The position numbers and the translations under genes are program-made. Below the pieces are notes generated by a model. It saw only the letters and a program-made list of their open reading frames with translations. It did not search any database and had not been told where the DNA came from. A DNA stretch of 64,000 bases from Aliarcobacter faecis. Its GTDB lineage: Bacteria > Campylobacterota > Campylobacteria > Campylobacterales > Arcobacteraceae. Where the stretch lies: assembly GCF_013201705.1 (NCBI RefSeq), contig NZ_CP053837.1, forward strand, positions 186,001 to 250,000, in the 5' to 3' direction. Below are positions 16,643 through 27,990 of the stretch, one piece after another. How positions within the stretch are numbered: the first letter of the stretch is position 1; every line of letters starts with the position of its first letter.

Positions 16643-17845
16643 ATGAAACTTCAAGAGATAAAAAATATTGATATTGCTAGTAAAAAAGTATTTATAAGAT
16701 GTGATTTTAATGTTCCAGTAGATGAATATAATAATATCACAGATGATAGAAGAATAAGAAGTGCATTAAATACGATTAGATATTGTATAGATAATGATTG
16801 TTCAGTAATTTTAGCTTCTCATTTTGGAAGACCAAAAGGTGGATTTGAAGAGAAATATTCACTTGCTCCAGTAGCAAAAAGATTACATATTTTGTTAAAA
16901 CAAGAGATAAAATTAGCTCCAAATGTAGTTTGTGATGAAACTTTAAAAATGGCTAAAGAGTTAAAAGCTGGAGAGATTATGCTTTTAGAAAATATGCGAT
17001 TTGAAGTTGGTGAGACAAAAAATGATGAAGAACTTAGTAAAAAACTAGCAAGTATGGCTGATGTTTATATAAATGATGCTTTTGGAGTTTCTCATAGAGC
17101 TCACTCTTCTGTTGAAGGAATTGCTAAATATTTTGATGTAAAACATAAAGCTGCTGGGTTTTTATTGGCAAAAGAGATTAAATTCTTTCACCATATTGTT
17201 GAAAATCCAAAAAGACCTTTTGTATCAATAGTTGGTGGTTCAAAAGTATCTGGAAAACTTGAAGCCTTATATAATCTTGTTCCAAAGGTTGATAAGATAG
17301 TTATTGGTGGTGGAATGGCATTTACATTTTTAAAAGCTTTAGGGCATGAAATAGGAAAATCACTTGTTGAAGAGGATTTAATACCTGAAGCCATTAAGAT
17401 TATGGATTTAGCAAAACAAAAAGGTGTAAAACTATATCTTCCAGTTGATATTGTTGCAGCAGAAGCTTTTGATGCTGAAGCTATTGCAAAAATAGTTCCT
17501 GTTCAAGAGATGCCAAAATCTTGGATGGGATTAGATATTGGACCTGCAACAGCTTTATTATTTAGTGAAGTTTTAAGTGATGCAAATACTATTTTATGGA
17601 ATGGACCAATGGGTGTTTATGAGATGGAAAAATTTGCTAAAGGTAGTACAAAAATTTCTCATGCAGTAGCTAGTTCTTATGCAACGACTGTTGTTGGTGG
17701 TGGAGATACTGCTGACTTAGTAAGAATTACTGGAGATGAAGCTGATATGACATTTATCTCTACAGGTGGTGGAGCATCATTAGAATTAATTGAAGGGAAA
17801 ATTTTACCAGGAGTTAAGGCTTTGGTTATTGAGGATGATAAATAA
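16643..17845 (+). CDS. pgk: Phosphoglycerate kinase
   Basis: 400 residues, full length. N-terminal RCDFNVPVD (about 19-27), [10 protein letters not shown] (about 58-67) and the nucleotide-binding C-lobe with [15 protein letters not shown] and the glycine-rich VVGGGDTA near 350. It transfers phosphate between 1,3-bisphosphoglycerate and ADP. Start at ATG with a good AGGGAAAAG ribosome site. The stop codon is directly followed by the tpiA start. Confidence 0.97.
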   Translation: MKLQEIKNIDIASKKVFIRCDFNVPVDEYNNITDDRRIRSALNTIRYCIDNDCSVILASHFGRPKGGFEEKYSLAPVAKRLHILLKQEIKLAPNVVCDETLKMAKELKAGEIMLLENMRFEVGETKNDEELSKKLASMADVYINDAFGVSHRAHSSVEGIAKYFDVKHKAAGFLLAKEIKFFHHIVENPKRPFVSIVGGSKVSGKLEALYNLVPKVDKIVIGGGMAFTFLKALGHEIGKSLVEEDLIPEAIKIMDLAKQKGVKLYLPVDIVAAEAFDAEAIAKIVPVQEMPKSWMGLDIGPATALLFSEVLSDANTILWNGPMGVYEMEKFAKGSTKISHAVASSYATTVVGGGDTADLVRITGDEADMTFISTGGGASLELIEGKILPGVKALVIEDDK

Positions 17846-19380
<1,535 letters not shown>

Positions 19381-19505
19381 AAAAGTATAAGTTTTTGTAG
19401 ATTTATTTGTTGAAGAAAAGATTTTCTTGCTTATTTATTAGTAAATTTGCGAAGAAATCTCTTTTTTTTCTTTACTTTTTTTTTAAAGTTTTAAAATTGA
19501 GAAAG

Positions 19506-19549
19506 TTATTAAAAATAGTAAGTTTAAATTGTTTTACTATTTTTAATAA
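19506..19549. terminator. 16-bp hairpin in the fabI-lysA gap
   Basis: A perfect 16-bp AT-rich inverted repeat (19506-19521 with 19534-19549), loop 12 nt. The gap 19381-19606 (226 bases) otherwise holds T-rich runs and no gene I can support. It probably ends the gap-fabI transcript; a leader role for lysA cannot be excluded. Confidence 0.6.
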
Positions 19550-19606
19550 TTTTAAGAGAATTAAAAATCTCAGATAATTAGAAAATTTTAACAATTTAGG
19601 ACGAAT

Positions 19607-20815
19607 ATGAATATAGATTTCAAAAACTTAGCAAATAAATACCAAACGCCATATTATGTATATGATTTTGATTATATTACAAAACAATATACAGAGTTAA
19701 AAGAGTCATTTAGAGCAAGAAAATCTCTAATAGCTTATGCTGTTAAAGCAAATTCAAATTTAAGTGTTATAAAACATCTTGCAAATTTAGGTGCTGGAGC
19801 TGATTGTGTTAGTATTGGTGAAGTTAAAAGAGCATTAAAAGTAGGTGTTCCTGCTTACAAAATTATTTTTTCAGGTGTTGGAAAAAGTGATGATGAGATA
19901 AAAGAGGCTTTAGAACTAGATATTTTACTTATAAATGTTGAAAGTGCTGAAGAGTTAAATAGAGTTGAAATAATTGCAAAAGAGTTAGGAAAAGTTGCAA
20001 GAATTTCTATAAGAGTAAATCCAAATATTGATCCAAAAACTCATCCATATATCTCAACAGGGCTTCATGAAAATAAATTTGGAGTAGATATTGATACAGC
20101 TAAAAGAATGTATATACAATGTAAAAATAGTGAGTTTTTAGAGCCTACAGGAATTCATTGTCATATTGGATCTCAACTTACACAACTTCAACCAATTAAA
20201 GATGCTGTAAAAATAGTAGCTGATTTAGTTAGAAATTTAAAAGCAATAAAAATTGAGTTGTCTTTTATGGATGTTGGTGGAGGATTAGGAATTGTTTATA
20301 AAGATGAGAAACTAATTGATACTTATGAGTATGCTCAATCAATTTTAGATGTTATGTTTGGACTTGATTTAACAGTTATTTGTGAACCTGGAAGATTTAT
20401 AGTTGGAAATTCAGGAGTTTTTGTAACAAAAGTTTTATATGAAAAAATAAATGGGAATAAAAGATTTGTTATTGTTGATGGGGCTATGAATGACTTAATT
20501 AGACCTGCTCTTTATGGAGCTTATCATAAAATCGAAGTTTTAAATGATAATAAAGATTTTAGTGATTGTAATATAGTTGGACCAGTTTGTGAAAGTGGAG
20601 ATTTTTTTGCAAAAAATATAGAGCTTCCGAAAACTTCACACAATGATTTAGTTGCTATTTATAGTGCTGGAGCTTATGGATTTACGATGGCAAGTAACTA
20701 TAATACAAGAGGAAGAGTTGCTGAAATTGCTATTGAAGGTGGAGTTGATAGACTAATTAGAAGAAGAGAAAACTTTGAAGATTTAATTGCACATGAGATA
20801 GAGTTTATAAAATAA
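19607..20815 (+). CDS. lysA: Diaminopimelate decarboxylase
   Basis: 402 residues. PLP-binding Lys47 in YAVKANSN, the HCHIGSQ motif near 184, the phosphate loop MDVGGGLG near 223 and the CESGD motif (partner-subunit Cys and Asp) near 328. It is the last step of lysine synthesis, converting meso-DAP to lysine. It opens the lysA-pheA-hisC-dxs run; lysA-pheA-hisC is a known Campylobacter order. Confidence 0.96.
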   Translation: MNIDFKNLANKYQTPYYVYDFDYITKQYTELKESFRARKSLIAYAVKANSNLSVIKHLANLGAGADCVSIGEVKRALKVGVPAYKIIFSGVGKSDDEIKEALELDILLINVESAEELNRVEIIAKELGKVARISIRVNPNIDPKTHPYISTGLHENKFGVDIDTAKRMYIQCKNSEFLEPTGIHCHIGSQLTQLQPIKDAVKIVADLVRNLKAIKIELSFMDVGGGLGIVYKDEKLIDTYEYAQSILDVMFGLDLTVICEPGRFIVGNSGVFVTKVLYEKINGNKRFVIVDGAMNDLIRPALYGAYHKIEVLNDNKDFSDCNIVGPVCESGDFFAKNIELPKTSHNDLVAIYSAGAYGFTMASNYNTRGRVAEIAIEGGVDRLIRRRENFEDLIAHEIEFIK

Positions 20816-20828
20816 AAAAGGGCAAAAA

Positions 20829-21908
20829 ATGGCTATTGAAGATGGATTAGTAGAGATTAGAAATAAACTGGATGATATAGATAATAAATTATTAGATTTA
20901 TTAAATGAAAGAATGAATCTTGTTCATCAAGTTGGAGTTATAAAAGCTCAAAGTGGAGGAGCTATTTATAGACCAGAGAGAGAAAAATCTATTATAGATA
21001 GACTTGAAAAAATAAATAAAGAGAAAAAAGGATTTCTAAATAGAAGTGCTATAGAAGCACTATTTTTAGAAATTTTTGCAATATCAAGAAATCTTGAATT
21101 ACCTGAAAATATTGGATATTTAGGACCACAAGGAAGTTTTACTCATCAAGCAGCAGAAGCTAGATTTGGGGCTATGAGTTCTTATGTCTCTATTAGTTCT
21201 ATTAAAGGAATATTTAAAGAGTTAGAATCAAAAAAGATAAAATATGGAGTTGTTCCTATAGAGAACTCTTCAAATGGAATTGTAAATGATACAATAGGTG
21301 GATTTAGTAATTTTAATTCAAAAATTATTGCTGAAATTGTACTAAACATTCATCATACTTTAGCGACAACTTGTGATAAGATAAGTGATATTAAAAAAAT
21401 ATATTCAAAAGATATAGCATTTGATCAGTGTAGAAAATTTTTAACAAATTTTGGACTTGATGAGGTTGAATTAATCCCAGTTGAGTCAACTACAAAAGCT
21501 GCAAAACTAGCAGCTATTGAGCCAAATAGTGCAGCTATTTCTCCACATGTAGCTGCAAAATTATATAATCTTCCAATTTTATTTGAAAATATAGAGGATA
21601 AAGACAATAATAAAACTAGATTTTTTATTTTAAGTGATTTTGAAAATTTACCAAGTGGAAATGATAAAACTTCAATTTTAGTGAATCTTCCAGATACTCA
21701 AGGAGCACTGGTAAAATTTTTAAATGATTTTAATGATTTAGGAATAAATTTAACAAAAATAAAATCTCATATTGTTGAAGGGAATTCAATATTTTTTATA
21801 GATTTTGATGGACATAAAGATGATGATAATGTTAAAAAAGTTCTTGAAAAACATAAAAATAGTATAAAAGTTTTGGGCTCTTATGTAAAAGAGATAAAAG
21901 ATATTTAG
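20829..21908 (+). CDS. pheA: Bifunctional chorismate mutase / prephenate dehydratase
   Basis: 359 residues. The AroQ chorismate mutase helices occupy about 1-90 (IDNKLLDLLNERMNLVHQVG). Prephenate dehydratase spans about 97-275, starting with GYLGPQGSFTHQAA. A C-terminal ACT domain (about 280-359, TSILVNLPDTQGALVKFLND) gives feedback control by phenylalanine. The P-protein makes phenylpyruvate from chorismate in two steps. Confidence 0.95.
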   Translation: MAIEDGLVEIRNKLDDIDNKLLDLLNERMNLVHQVGVIKAQSGGAIYRPEREKSIIDRLEKINKEKKGFLNRSAIEALFLEIFAISRNLELPENIGYLGPQGSFTHQAAEARFGAMSSYVSISSIKGIFKELESKKIKYGVVPIENSSNGIVNDTIGGFSNFNSKIIAEIVLNIHHTLATTCDKISDIKKIYSKDIAFDQCRKFLTNFGLDEVELIPVESTTKAAKLAAIEPNSAAISPHVAAKLYNLPILFENIEDKDNNKTRFFILSDFENLPSGNDKTSILVNLPDTQGALVKFLNDFNDLGINLTKIKSHIVEGNSIFFIDFDGHKDDDNVKKVLEKHKNSIKVLGSYVKEIKDI

Positions 21909-21924
21909 ACAATAAGGATAAAAA

Positions 21925-23028
21925 ATGAAATTTAATGAAGTATTAAAAAATCTTTCAACTTATGAAGCAGGTAAACCAATAGAGTTAGTTGTAAGAGAGT
22001 ATGGAATAGACCCAAAAGAGGTAGTAAAACTAGCTTCAAATGAAAATCCATATGGAACAAGCCCTAAAGTTGTAGCAAAAATAGAGAGTTTAGTAAAAAA
22101 TATGTATTTGTATCCTGATGATTCTATGTTTGAACTAAAAGAGACCTTAGCAAATAAGTTCGATTTAGAGAGTAAGAATGTAATTATTGGCTCTGGAAGT
22201 GATCAAATTTTGGAGTTCTGTATTCATGCAAAATGTCAAAAAGGTTCAAATGTTTTAATGGCAAAAACAACTTTTGCTATGTATGAGATTTATGCAAAAC
22301 AGGTTGATGCAAATATTATTAAAACAGAATCTAGTCAACATAATTTAAAAGAGTTTAGTGACCTTTATAAAAAATATGGTGCAGATATTATATTTTTATG
22401 TATTCCAAATAACCCTTTAGGAGAGTGTTTAGATAAAAATGAAGTTTATGAATTTTTAAGAACTATTGATAAAGATACTCTAGTTGTAGTTGATGGAGCA
22501 TATCAAGAGTATGCTGCTTTTAAAGATGAAAACAAAAGAATTTGCCCAAAAGATTTGATTAATAGTTTTCCAAATGCTATATATCTTGGAACATTCTCTA
22601 AAGCTTATGCTCTTGGTGGAATGAGAGTTGGTTATGGTTTAGCAAAAGAGGATATCATATCTACTTTTTACAAAATAAGAGCTCCTTTTAATATTACAAC
22701 TCTAAGTTTAGCAGCAGCTATTGAAGCATTAAAAGACGAAGAGTTTGTACAAGATTGTATTGCTAAAAACTTTTCAGAAATGAAAAGATATGAAGAGTAT
22801 GCAAAGCAAAAAGGGTTTGAGTATATTCCTTCTTATACAAATTTTATTACAATTTTATTTAAAGACTTTGTTTCAAAAACTGTTTCTCAAAAACTTTTAG
22901 AGCGAGGAATGATAGTAAGAGATTTAACAGGTTATGGATTAAATGCAATAAGAGTAACAATTGGTTCAAGTGAGCAAAATACAAAGTTATTTAAACTTTT
23001 AGATGAAGTTTTAGAAGAGTTAAAATAA
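21925..23028 (+). CDS. hisC: Histidinol-phosphate aminotransferase
   Basis: 367 residues, class-I/II aminotransferase fold. SNENPYG at 38-44, the PNNPLG motif at 161-166 and the PLP Lys226 in [16 protein letters not shown]. The enzyme makes histidinol phosphate; members of this branch can also transaminate aromatic precursors, which fits its position behind pheA. The spacing to pheA (16 bases) and dxs (8 bases) indicates one operon. Confidence 0.93.
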   Translation: MKFNEVLKNLSTYEAGKPIELVVREYGIDPKEVVKLASNENPYGTSPKVVAKIESLVKNMYLYPDDSMFELKETLANKFDLESKNVIIGSGSDQILEFCIHAKCQKGSNVLMAKTTFAMYEIYAKQVDANIIKTESSQHNLKEFSDLYKKYGADIIFLCIPNNPLGECLDKNEVYEFLRTIDKDTLVVVDGAYQEYAAFKDENKRICPKDLINSFPNAIYLGTFSKAYALGGMRVGYGLAKEDIISTFYKIRAPFNITTLSLAAAIEALKDEEFVQDCIAKNFSEMKRYEEYAKQKGFEYIPSYTNFITILFKDFVSKTVSQKLLERGMIVRDLTGYGLNAIRVTIGSSEQNTKLFKLLDEVLEELK

Positions 23029-23036
23029 GAGTTATT

Positions 23037-24839
23037 ATGGAAGTAAAAGGTAAATCTACAGAAGAATTAAGCGAGTTAGCATCACAAATAAGAGATAGAA
23101 TTATTGATGTGGTATCAAGAAAAGGTGGACACTTCTCTTCAACTTTAGGAGCAGTTGAACTTACTCTTGGAATGCATTATGTATTTGATGTAGATAGTGA
23201 TCCTTTTATTTTTGATGTTTCACATCAATGTTATGCTCATAAGCTTCTTACACAAAGATGGGAAGAATTTGAGACAATTCGACAGTTTGGAGGTCTTTGT
23301 GGATTTACTAAACCAAATGAAAACAAAGCAGACTATTTTGTAGCTGGACATAGTTCAACCTCTATTTCACTTGCTGTTGGAGCTGCAAAATCTATACAGT
23401 TAAAGAATGAAAATAGAGTTCCTGTTGTAATGATTGGAGATGGCTCAATGAGTGCAGGAATGGTCTATGAGGCACTAAATGAGTTAGGAGATTTGAAACT
23501 ACCTGTTGTAATAATATTAAATGATAATGAAATGAGTATTGCAAAACCAATAGGAGCAATATCAAAATATCTATCAAAAATTTTAGCAGGAAAGTTTTAT
23601 CAAAGTTTTAAAGCAAGAGTAGATAAATTTATAAGAAATAATATGCCTGAAGGTACAACATATTTGGCTAAAAGATTAGAAAGTTCTATAAAGTTAATAA
23701 CTCCAGGAATACTTTTTGAAGAGCTGGGAATTGATTATATTGGACCAATAGATGGACATGATATAGAAGAGATTATAGAGACTTTAGAAATTGCAAAATC
23801 TATGAATAAACCAGTAATTGTTCATGCAAGAACTGTAAAAGGAAAAGGTTATAAAATAGCTGAAGGGCAACATGAACATTGGCATGGTGTAGGTCCTTTT
23901 AATGTTCAAGATGGAGAATTTATAAAAAAAGTTGTACAAAAAAGTGCAACAGCTATTTATTCAGAAACTCTTTTAAATTTAGCAAGAAAATATGAAAATA
24001 TAGTAGGGGTAACTGCTGCTATGCCAAGTGGTACAGGAATAGATAAATTAATTGAAGAGTTTCCTACTAGATTTTGGGATGTTGCAATTGCAGAACAACA
24101 TGCTATTACATCAATGGCTGCTATGGCTAAAGAGGGTTTTAAACCCTTTATTACAATTTACTCAACATTTTTACAAAGAGGATTTGACCAAATAATTCAT
24201 GATGTCTGTATTATGGCTCTACCTGTAGTTTTTGCTATGGATAGAGCTGGAATTGTAGGAAATGACGGAGAGACTCATCAAGGTGTTTTTGATATAAATT
24301 TTTTAAGATTTATACCAAATATGATTTTATTTGCACCAAGAGATAATGAGACTTTAGAATACTCTTTAGAGTTTGCTTATAATTTAGATAAACCTTGTGC
24401 AATTAGGTATCCAAGAGGTTCTTTTAAACAGTTAGAGTATAAAGCAACACCCTTTGAATTAGGAAAGGCTGAACTTCTAAAATCTGGTGCATCAAATAAA
24501 CTATTTATTGGATATGGGGCTGGAGTTTCTAAAGCAATTGAGGTTGAAAAACTTCATAATGAAGATATAGCAATTTTAGATTTAAGATTTATAAAACCAA
24601 TAGATAAAGAGATTTTAAAAGAATTATCAAAAAAATATAACTTTTGGTATGTATTTAGTGACTCACAAAAACTTGGTGGTGTTGCAAGTGCTATTATGGA
24701 AACTTTAAATGAATTAAATATTTTAAATATAAAAATAACTTCTTTTGAATATGAAGATAATTTTATAGAACATGGTGATACATCAGATGTAGAGCGATAT
24801 TTAGGGTTACTTCCAGAACAAATAGTAAATAATATTTAA
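23037..24839 (+). CDS. dxs: 1-deoxy-D-xylulose-5-phosphate synthase
   Basis: 600 residues. Thiamine-diphosphate motif GDGSMSAG (about 138-145) with downstream LNDNEMSIA, and the transketolase middle domain with the AEQHAIT and GNDGETHQGVFD motifs. It condenses pyruvate and GAP in the first step of the MEP isoprenoid pathway. The pathway's ispE and ispH are elsewhere in the window. Slightly shorter than the common 620-640 residues. Confidence 0.95.
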   Translation: MEVKGKSTEELSELASQIRDRIIDVVSRKGGHFSSTLGAVELTLGMHYVFDVDSDPFIFDVSHQCYAHKLLTQRWEEFETIRQFGGLCGFTKPNENKADYFVAGHSSTSISLAVGAAKSIQLKNENRVPVVMIGDGSMSAGMVYEALNELGDLKLPVVIILNDNEMSIAKPIGAISKYLSKILAGKFYQSFKARVDKFIRNNMPEGTTYLAKRLESSIKLITPGILFEELGIDYIGPIDGHDIEEIIETLEIAKSMNKPVIVHARTVKGKGYKIAEGQHEHWHGVGPFNVQDGEFIKKVVQKSATAIYSETLLNLARKYENIVGVTAAMPSGTGIDKLIEEFPTRFWDVAIAEQHAITSMAAMAKEGFKPFITIYSTFLQRGFDQIIHDVCIMALPVVFAMDRAGIVGNDGETHQGVFDINFLRFIPNMILFAPRDNETLEYSLEFAYNLDKPCAIRYPRGSFKQLEYKATPFELGKAELLKSGASNKLFIGYGAGVSKAIEVEKLHNEDIAILDLRFIKPIDKEILKELSKKYNFWYVFSDSQKLGGVASAIMETLNELNILNIKITSFEYEDNFIEHGDTSDVERYLGLLPEQIVNNI

Positions 24840-24900
24840 TAAAATATTTCTCTCTTTAATTAAAACTTATTTTAAATAATAGTTTATAGATATTCTTTAA

Positions 24901-25026
24901 ATAGGATATTTTTTATCCTATATTATAAGAATAAATTATAATAAAATTCTAAAAAAAGTATAAAATTAATTTTCATTTAATAAATATTATCCTATTATTA
25001 ACTGATTTTAATTTAGTAGGAATAAT
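24901..25026 (+). promoter_or_regulatory. Leader with alternative pairings covering the peroxidase Shine-Dalgarno
   Basis: In the gap 24840-25026, ATAGGATA (24901-24908) pairs with TATCCTAT (24914-24921) over a T5 loop. The same octamer TATCCTAT recurs at 24988-24995, and ATTATCCTA (24986-24994) is complementary, with one bulge, to TAGGAATAAT (25017-25026), which contains the Shine-Dalgarno of the peroxidase gene. The four elements could form exclusive pairs. Structure and any regulation are inferred only. Confidence 0.35.
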
Positions 25027-26049
25027 ATGAAATTAGCATTATCGCTTTCAATTCTATTAGGTGCAAGTAGTTTATTTGCAAATCAGTCATTAATTACAAA
25101 GGCTAAAAATGCGGGACTTGAGCCAATACCAAGCTCAAAAGATGCATTAATGAAATTAATTGATGATAAAAAAGATCCAATTACAGCTGCAAAAGTTGAA
25201 TTAGGAAAAAAATTATATTTTGATCCAAGATTATCAAGAAGTAATTTAATCTCATGTAATACATGTCATAACTTAGCTCTTGGTGGAGCAGATGGAGTAC
25301 CAGCTGCTATAGGGCATGGATGGACAGCAAATCCACACCATTTAAACTCACCAACAGTTTATAACTCTGTTTTCTTTAAAGCACAGTTTTGGGATGGAAG
25401 AAGCCCTCACTTAGCTGACCAAGCACAAGGACCAGTTCAAGCAGGTCCAGAAATGGCTGCTCCTCCTTCATTAGTTGAAGAGAGAATTAATTCAATTCCA
25501 GAATATGTAAATGAGTTTAAAACTACTTATGGAAAAGATGTAAAAATTGATTTTGGAAAAATTACTTCAACTATTGCAACTTTTGAAAAAACACTTGTAA
25601 CTCCATCAAGATTTGATAAATTTTTAGAGGGTGATTCAAAAGCTTTAACAAAAGAGGAGCAAGAGGGATTAGATATCTTCTTAAATAAAGGGTGTACAGC
25701 TTGTCATACAGGAATTGCAATTGGTGGAACAATGCAACCATTCCAAATTGCTAACCAATATACATTCACAAATGTAGGTGATTTTAAAGGTGATGAAAAT
25801 GGTATGGTTAAAACACCAACTTTAAGAAATATTGCTGAAACAGCACCATATTTCCACAATGGACAAATTTGGGCTTTAACAGATGCAATTAAAGAAATGG
25901 GTTCAGTTCAACTTGGAATTGAAATAAGTGATGGTGATGCAGCTAAAATTGAGACTTTCTTAAAAGTTTTAAGTGGTACAAAACCAAATATTACTTATCC
26001 TCAACTTCCAGCTTCAACAAATAAAACTCCAAAACCATCATTTGATTAA
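25027..26049 (+). CDS. Periplasmic di-haem cytochrome c peroxidase
   Basis: 340 residues with a Sec signal (cleavage after SLFA, about residue 18). Two haem c sites, CNTCH at 77-81 and CTACH at 223-227, with the MauG/CcpA family layout, and the FDPRLSRSNLISC segment typical of this family. It reduces hydrogen peroxide in the periplasm with electrons from cytochrome c. It has no close operon partner and a structured leader. A shared terminator with maf follows. Confidence 0.93.
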   Translation: MKLALSLSILLGASSLFANQSLITKAKNAGLEPIPSSKDALMKLIDDKKDPITAAKVELGKKLYFDPRLSRSNLISCNTCHNLALGGADGVPAAIGHGWTANPHHLNSPTVYNSVFFKAQFWDGRSPHLADQAQGPVQAGPEMAAPPSLVEERINSIPEYVNEFKTTYGKDVKIDFGKITSTIATFEKTLVTPSRFDKFLEGDSKALTKEEQEGLDIFLNKGCTACHTGIAIGGTMQPFQIANQYTFTNVGDFKGDENGMVKTPTLRNIAETAPYFHNGQIWALTDAIKEMGSVQLGIEISDGDAAKIETFLKVLSGTKPNITYPQLPASTNKTPKPSFD

Positions 26050-26056
26050 TAAAAAG

Positions 26057-26079
26057 CTAGGGATTTTCCCTAGTTTTTT
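26057..26079. terminator. Bidirectional terminator between peroxidase gene and maf
   Basis: CTAGGGA (26057-26063) pairs with TCCCTAG (26067-26073) and a T6 run follows. The right arm includes the maf stop codon on the other strand. Confidence 0.85.
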
Positions 26080-26621
26080 AAAAATGGTATTAATTTCTCA
26101 ATGCTTAAGCCCATGGCAGTACTTTCTAAACCAATTACTTTTTTAATATATGGTTTACAAAATCCTTCTACCATTATTGCCCCTGCTTTACCAAAACATT
26201 CACCACTTTTTAAATAGTTTTCTAAATCTTTTTTATCAAATTTATTAAATTCATAAGTTGTAATTGAGATATCAATAAGTTCTAGTTTATTTGATTTATA
26301 AATCATACAAGTGATAACACTAGTTTTATTTGCGCTTTGAAGTTCCAACATAGCTTTTGCATCATAAAAATCTTTTGCTTTTCTAAGTAATTTTCCTTCA
26401 CAAGTTACAACACTATCAGCTACTAATAAAGGTATATCTTTAATACCATATTTTAAATATAGTTCATCAAATTTACCTTTTGTTGCAAGATAGCAAAACT
26501 CTTTTGGATTCTGTGTAGTTATATTATCTTCATTAAAATTTCCTCCATTTTGTATAAAATCTATATTAAAAGCTTTTAATATCTTTGCTCTAGTTGGGGA
26601 ATTTGAACCAAGTCTTATCAT
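26070..26621 (-). CDS. maf: Maf-family nucleoside triphosphate pyrophosphatase
   Basis: 183 residues. LGSNSPTRAKIL at 4-15 corresponds to the Maf N-terminal LASxSPRR motif (second Arg is retained, the first is Thr), and LLVADSVVTCEGKLLRKA near 65-82 carries the catalytic Asp and Lys region. Maf proteins hydrolyse modified or canonical NTPs (dTTP/UTP or m7GTP type) and were first linked to septum formation. The Pro-Thr-Arg variant makes subfamily assignment uncertain. Confidence 0.88.
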   Translation of the reverse strand: MIRLGSNSPTRAKILKAFNIDFIQNGGNFNEDNITTQNPKEFCYLATKGKFDELYLKYGIKDIPLLVADSVVTCEGKLLRKAKDFYDAKAMLELQSANKTSVITCMIYKSNKLELIDISITTYEFNKFDKKDLENYLKSGECFGKAGAIMVEGFCKPYIKKVIGLESTAMGLSIEKLIPFLKN

Positions 26622-26641
26622 AGTTTGCCTTTTTTCTTTGG

Positions 26642-26647
26642 ATTATA
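26642..26647 (-). promoter_or_regulatory. -10 box of maf
   Basis: TATAAT on the minus strand, 20 bases upstream of the maf start, back to back with the plus-strand -10 at 26659. Confidence 0.45.
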
Positions 26648-26658
26648 CTAAGTTTTAA

Positions 26659-26664
26659 TATAAT
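26659..26664 (+). promoter_or_regulatory. -10 box of the membrane-protein gene at 26690
   Basis: TATAAT on the plus strand, 25 bases before the ATG, divergent from the maf -10. Confidence 0.5.
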
Positions 26665-26689
26665 ACATTTTTAATAAAAAAGGTTTTAT

Positions 26690-27973
26690 ATGTTGCTTCT
26701 TTCAAGAGTTTCTGGAGTTTTAATATTTTTAAGTTTTATTTTTACAGTTTATTCATATTTTTTAGATGATAGAGTAAAACTTTTTGCAGTAGTTTTTATT
26801 TGGATTGCTTCATTAATACTATTTTTCACAATAAAATCAAAGAGTCTTATTGTAGTTTTACTATTTTTCTCTTTATTAGCATTTTTATTTAGTTATATAA
26901 ATGGTTTTTATATTGATTTTTTTAAAGCATTTAGTGTAAATTTATATCTTCTTATACTTTTAATATCTGTAGGTTTTTTAAAACTTATTGCAACACCTAA
27001 AAAAGAGAAAGATGAACTTCCAAAAGGGAAAGCATCATTTATAAAAACATATATTGGAATCCATCTTTTTGGTTCAATTATAAATTTATCAGCTTTACTT
27101 TTAGTTGCTGATAAGATGTATAAAAAAGCAAAACTTAGCCCTTTACAAATTATTGTATTAACTCGTTCTTTTGCAAGTGATGCTTATTGGTCACCATTTT
27201 TTGTGGCTTTTGCTGCTGCTATTACTTATGCTCCAAATTTAGAAACTTTTTCTATAATATCATTTGGTATGATTTTAGCAATTTTTGCATTTTTTATTAC
27301 ATATTTTGAAGTAGTACAAAGTAAGTTTAATTTAGATGAGTTTTATGGATATCCTTTATCTTTGCAGACTTTATATTTACCATTTATTTTAGGATTATTT
27401 GTACTTCTTACCCATCACTATTTTGAAGATTTAAAGATAATTTTACTTATATCAATATTTGCATTTTTACTTACTATTTTAATATTACCTATAAAAAAAG
27501 GTTTAAAAGAGAGCTTAAAAATTTTAAAATATCATATTATTGATGAATTACCAAAAATGAAGAGTGAAATATCTCTATTTTTAGTTGCAGGGCTATTTGG
27601 GATATTTGCAGGAAGTGTTTTATTAGGGCTTAACTTTAAAATACCTTTTGAAGTTTTTGATTATAAAGTTGCTTCTATACTGCTTTTTATTTTTATTCTT
27701 TTAGCTTTTGTAGGAATTCATCCAATTATATCTATCTCAATTTTAGGAGACTTTTTTACAAATGCAAATCATACTTTACTTGCTATGACCTTTTTAATGG
27801 CTTGGGCTACAACAGTTTCAACTTCACCAATTTCAGGATTAAATCTTACTATGAGTGCAAGATATAATTGCAATGCAAAAGAGATATTTAAATTAAATAT
27901 ATTTTATGCAATCAAGATGTATATAATTTGTGTGATTTTATTATTTATAATGTCAAAAGTTTTAGGTATTTAA
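26690..27973 (+). CDS. Polytopic membrane protein, possible anion/ion transporter
   Basis: 427 residues with about eleven predicted membrane helices. Two helix-breaking segments, SFASDAYWSPFFVAFAAA (about 165-182) and GIHPIISISILG (about 337-348), followed by TTVSTSPISGLN (about 373-384), look like the re-entrant Ser/Thr/Pro/Gly loops of ion-transporter superfamily carriers (ArsB, DASS/SLC13). I cannot name a substrate. It is a single gene between divergent maf and a convergent NlpC/P60 gene. Confidence 0.6.
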   Translation: MLLLSRVSGVLIFLSFIFTVYSYFLDDRVKLFAVVFIWIASLILFFTIKSKSLIVVLLFFSLLAFLFSYINGFYIDFFKAFSVNLYLLILLISVGFLKLIATPKKEKDELPKGKASFIKTYIGIHLFGSIINLSALLLVADKMYKKAKLSPLQIIVLTRSFASDAYWSPFFVAFAAAITYAPNLETFSIISFGMILAIFAFFITYFEVVQSKFNLDEFYGYPLSLQTLYLPFILGLFVLLTHHYFEDLKIILLISIFAFLLTILILPIKKGLKESLKILKYHIIDELPKMKSEISLFLVAGLFGIFAGSVLLGLNFKIPFEVFDYKVASILLFIFILLAFVGIHPIISISILGDFFTNANHTLLAMTFLMAWATTVSTSPISGLNLTMSARYNCNAKEIFKLNIFYAIKMYIICVILLFIMSKVLGI

Positions 27974-27990
27974 TATTGGAAAGAAGAGAT

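Noticed and set aside
19381-19606. Lysine riboswitch before lysA
   Set aside because: The gap is almost pure A/T with a simple hairpin and no conserved multi-helix junction.
24920-24960. PerR/Fur-like box before the peroxidase gene (two ATTATAA copies)
   Set aside because: The copies do not have the 7-1-7 spacing, and such AT-rich words are common in this genome.
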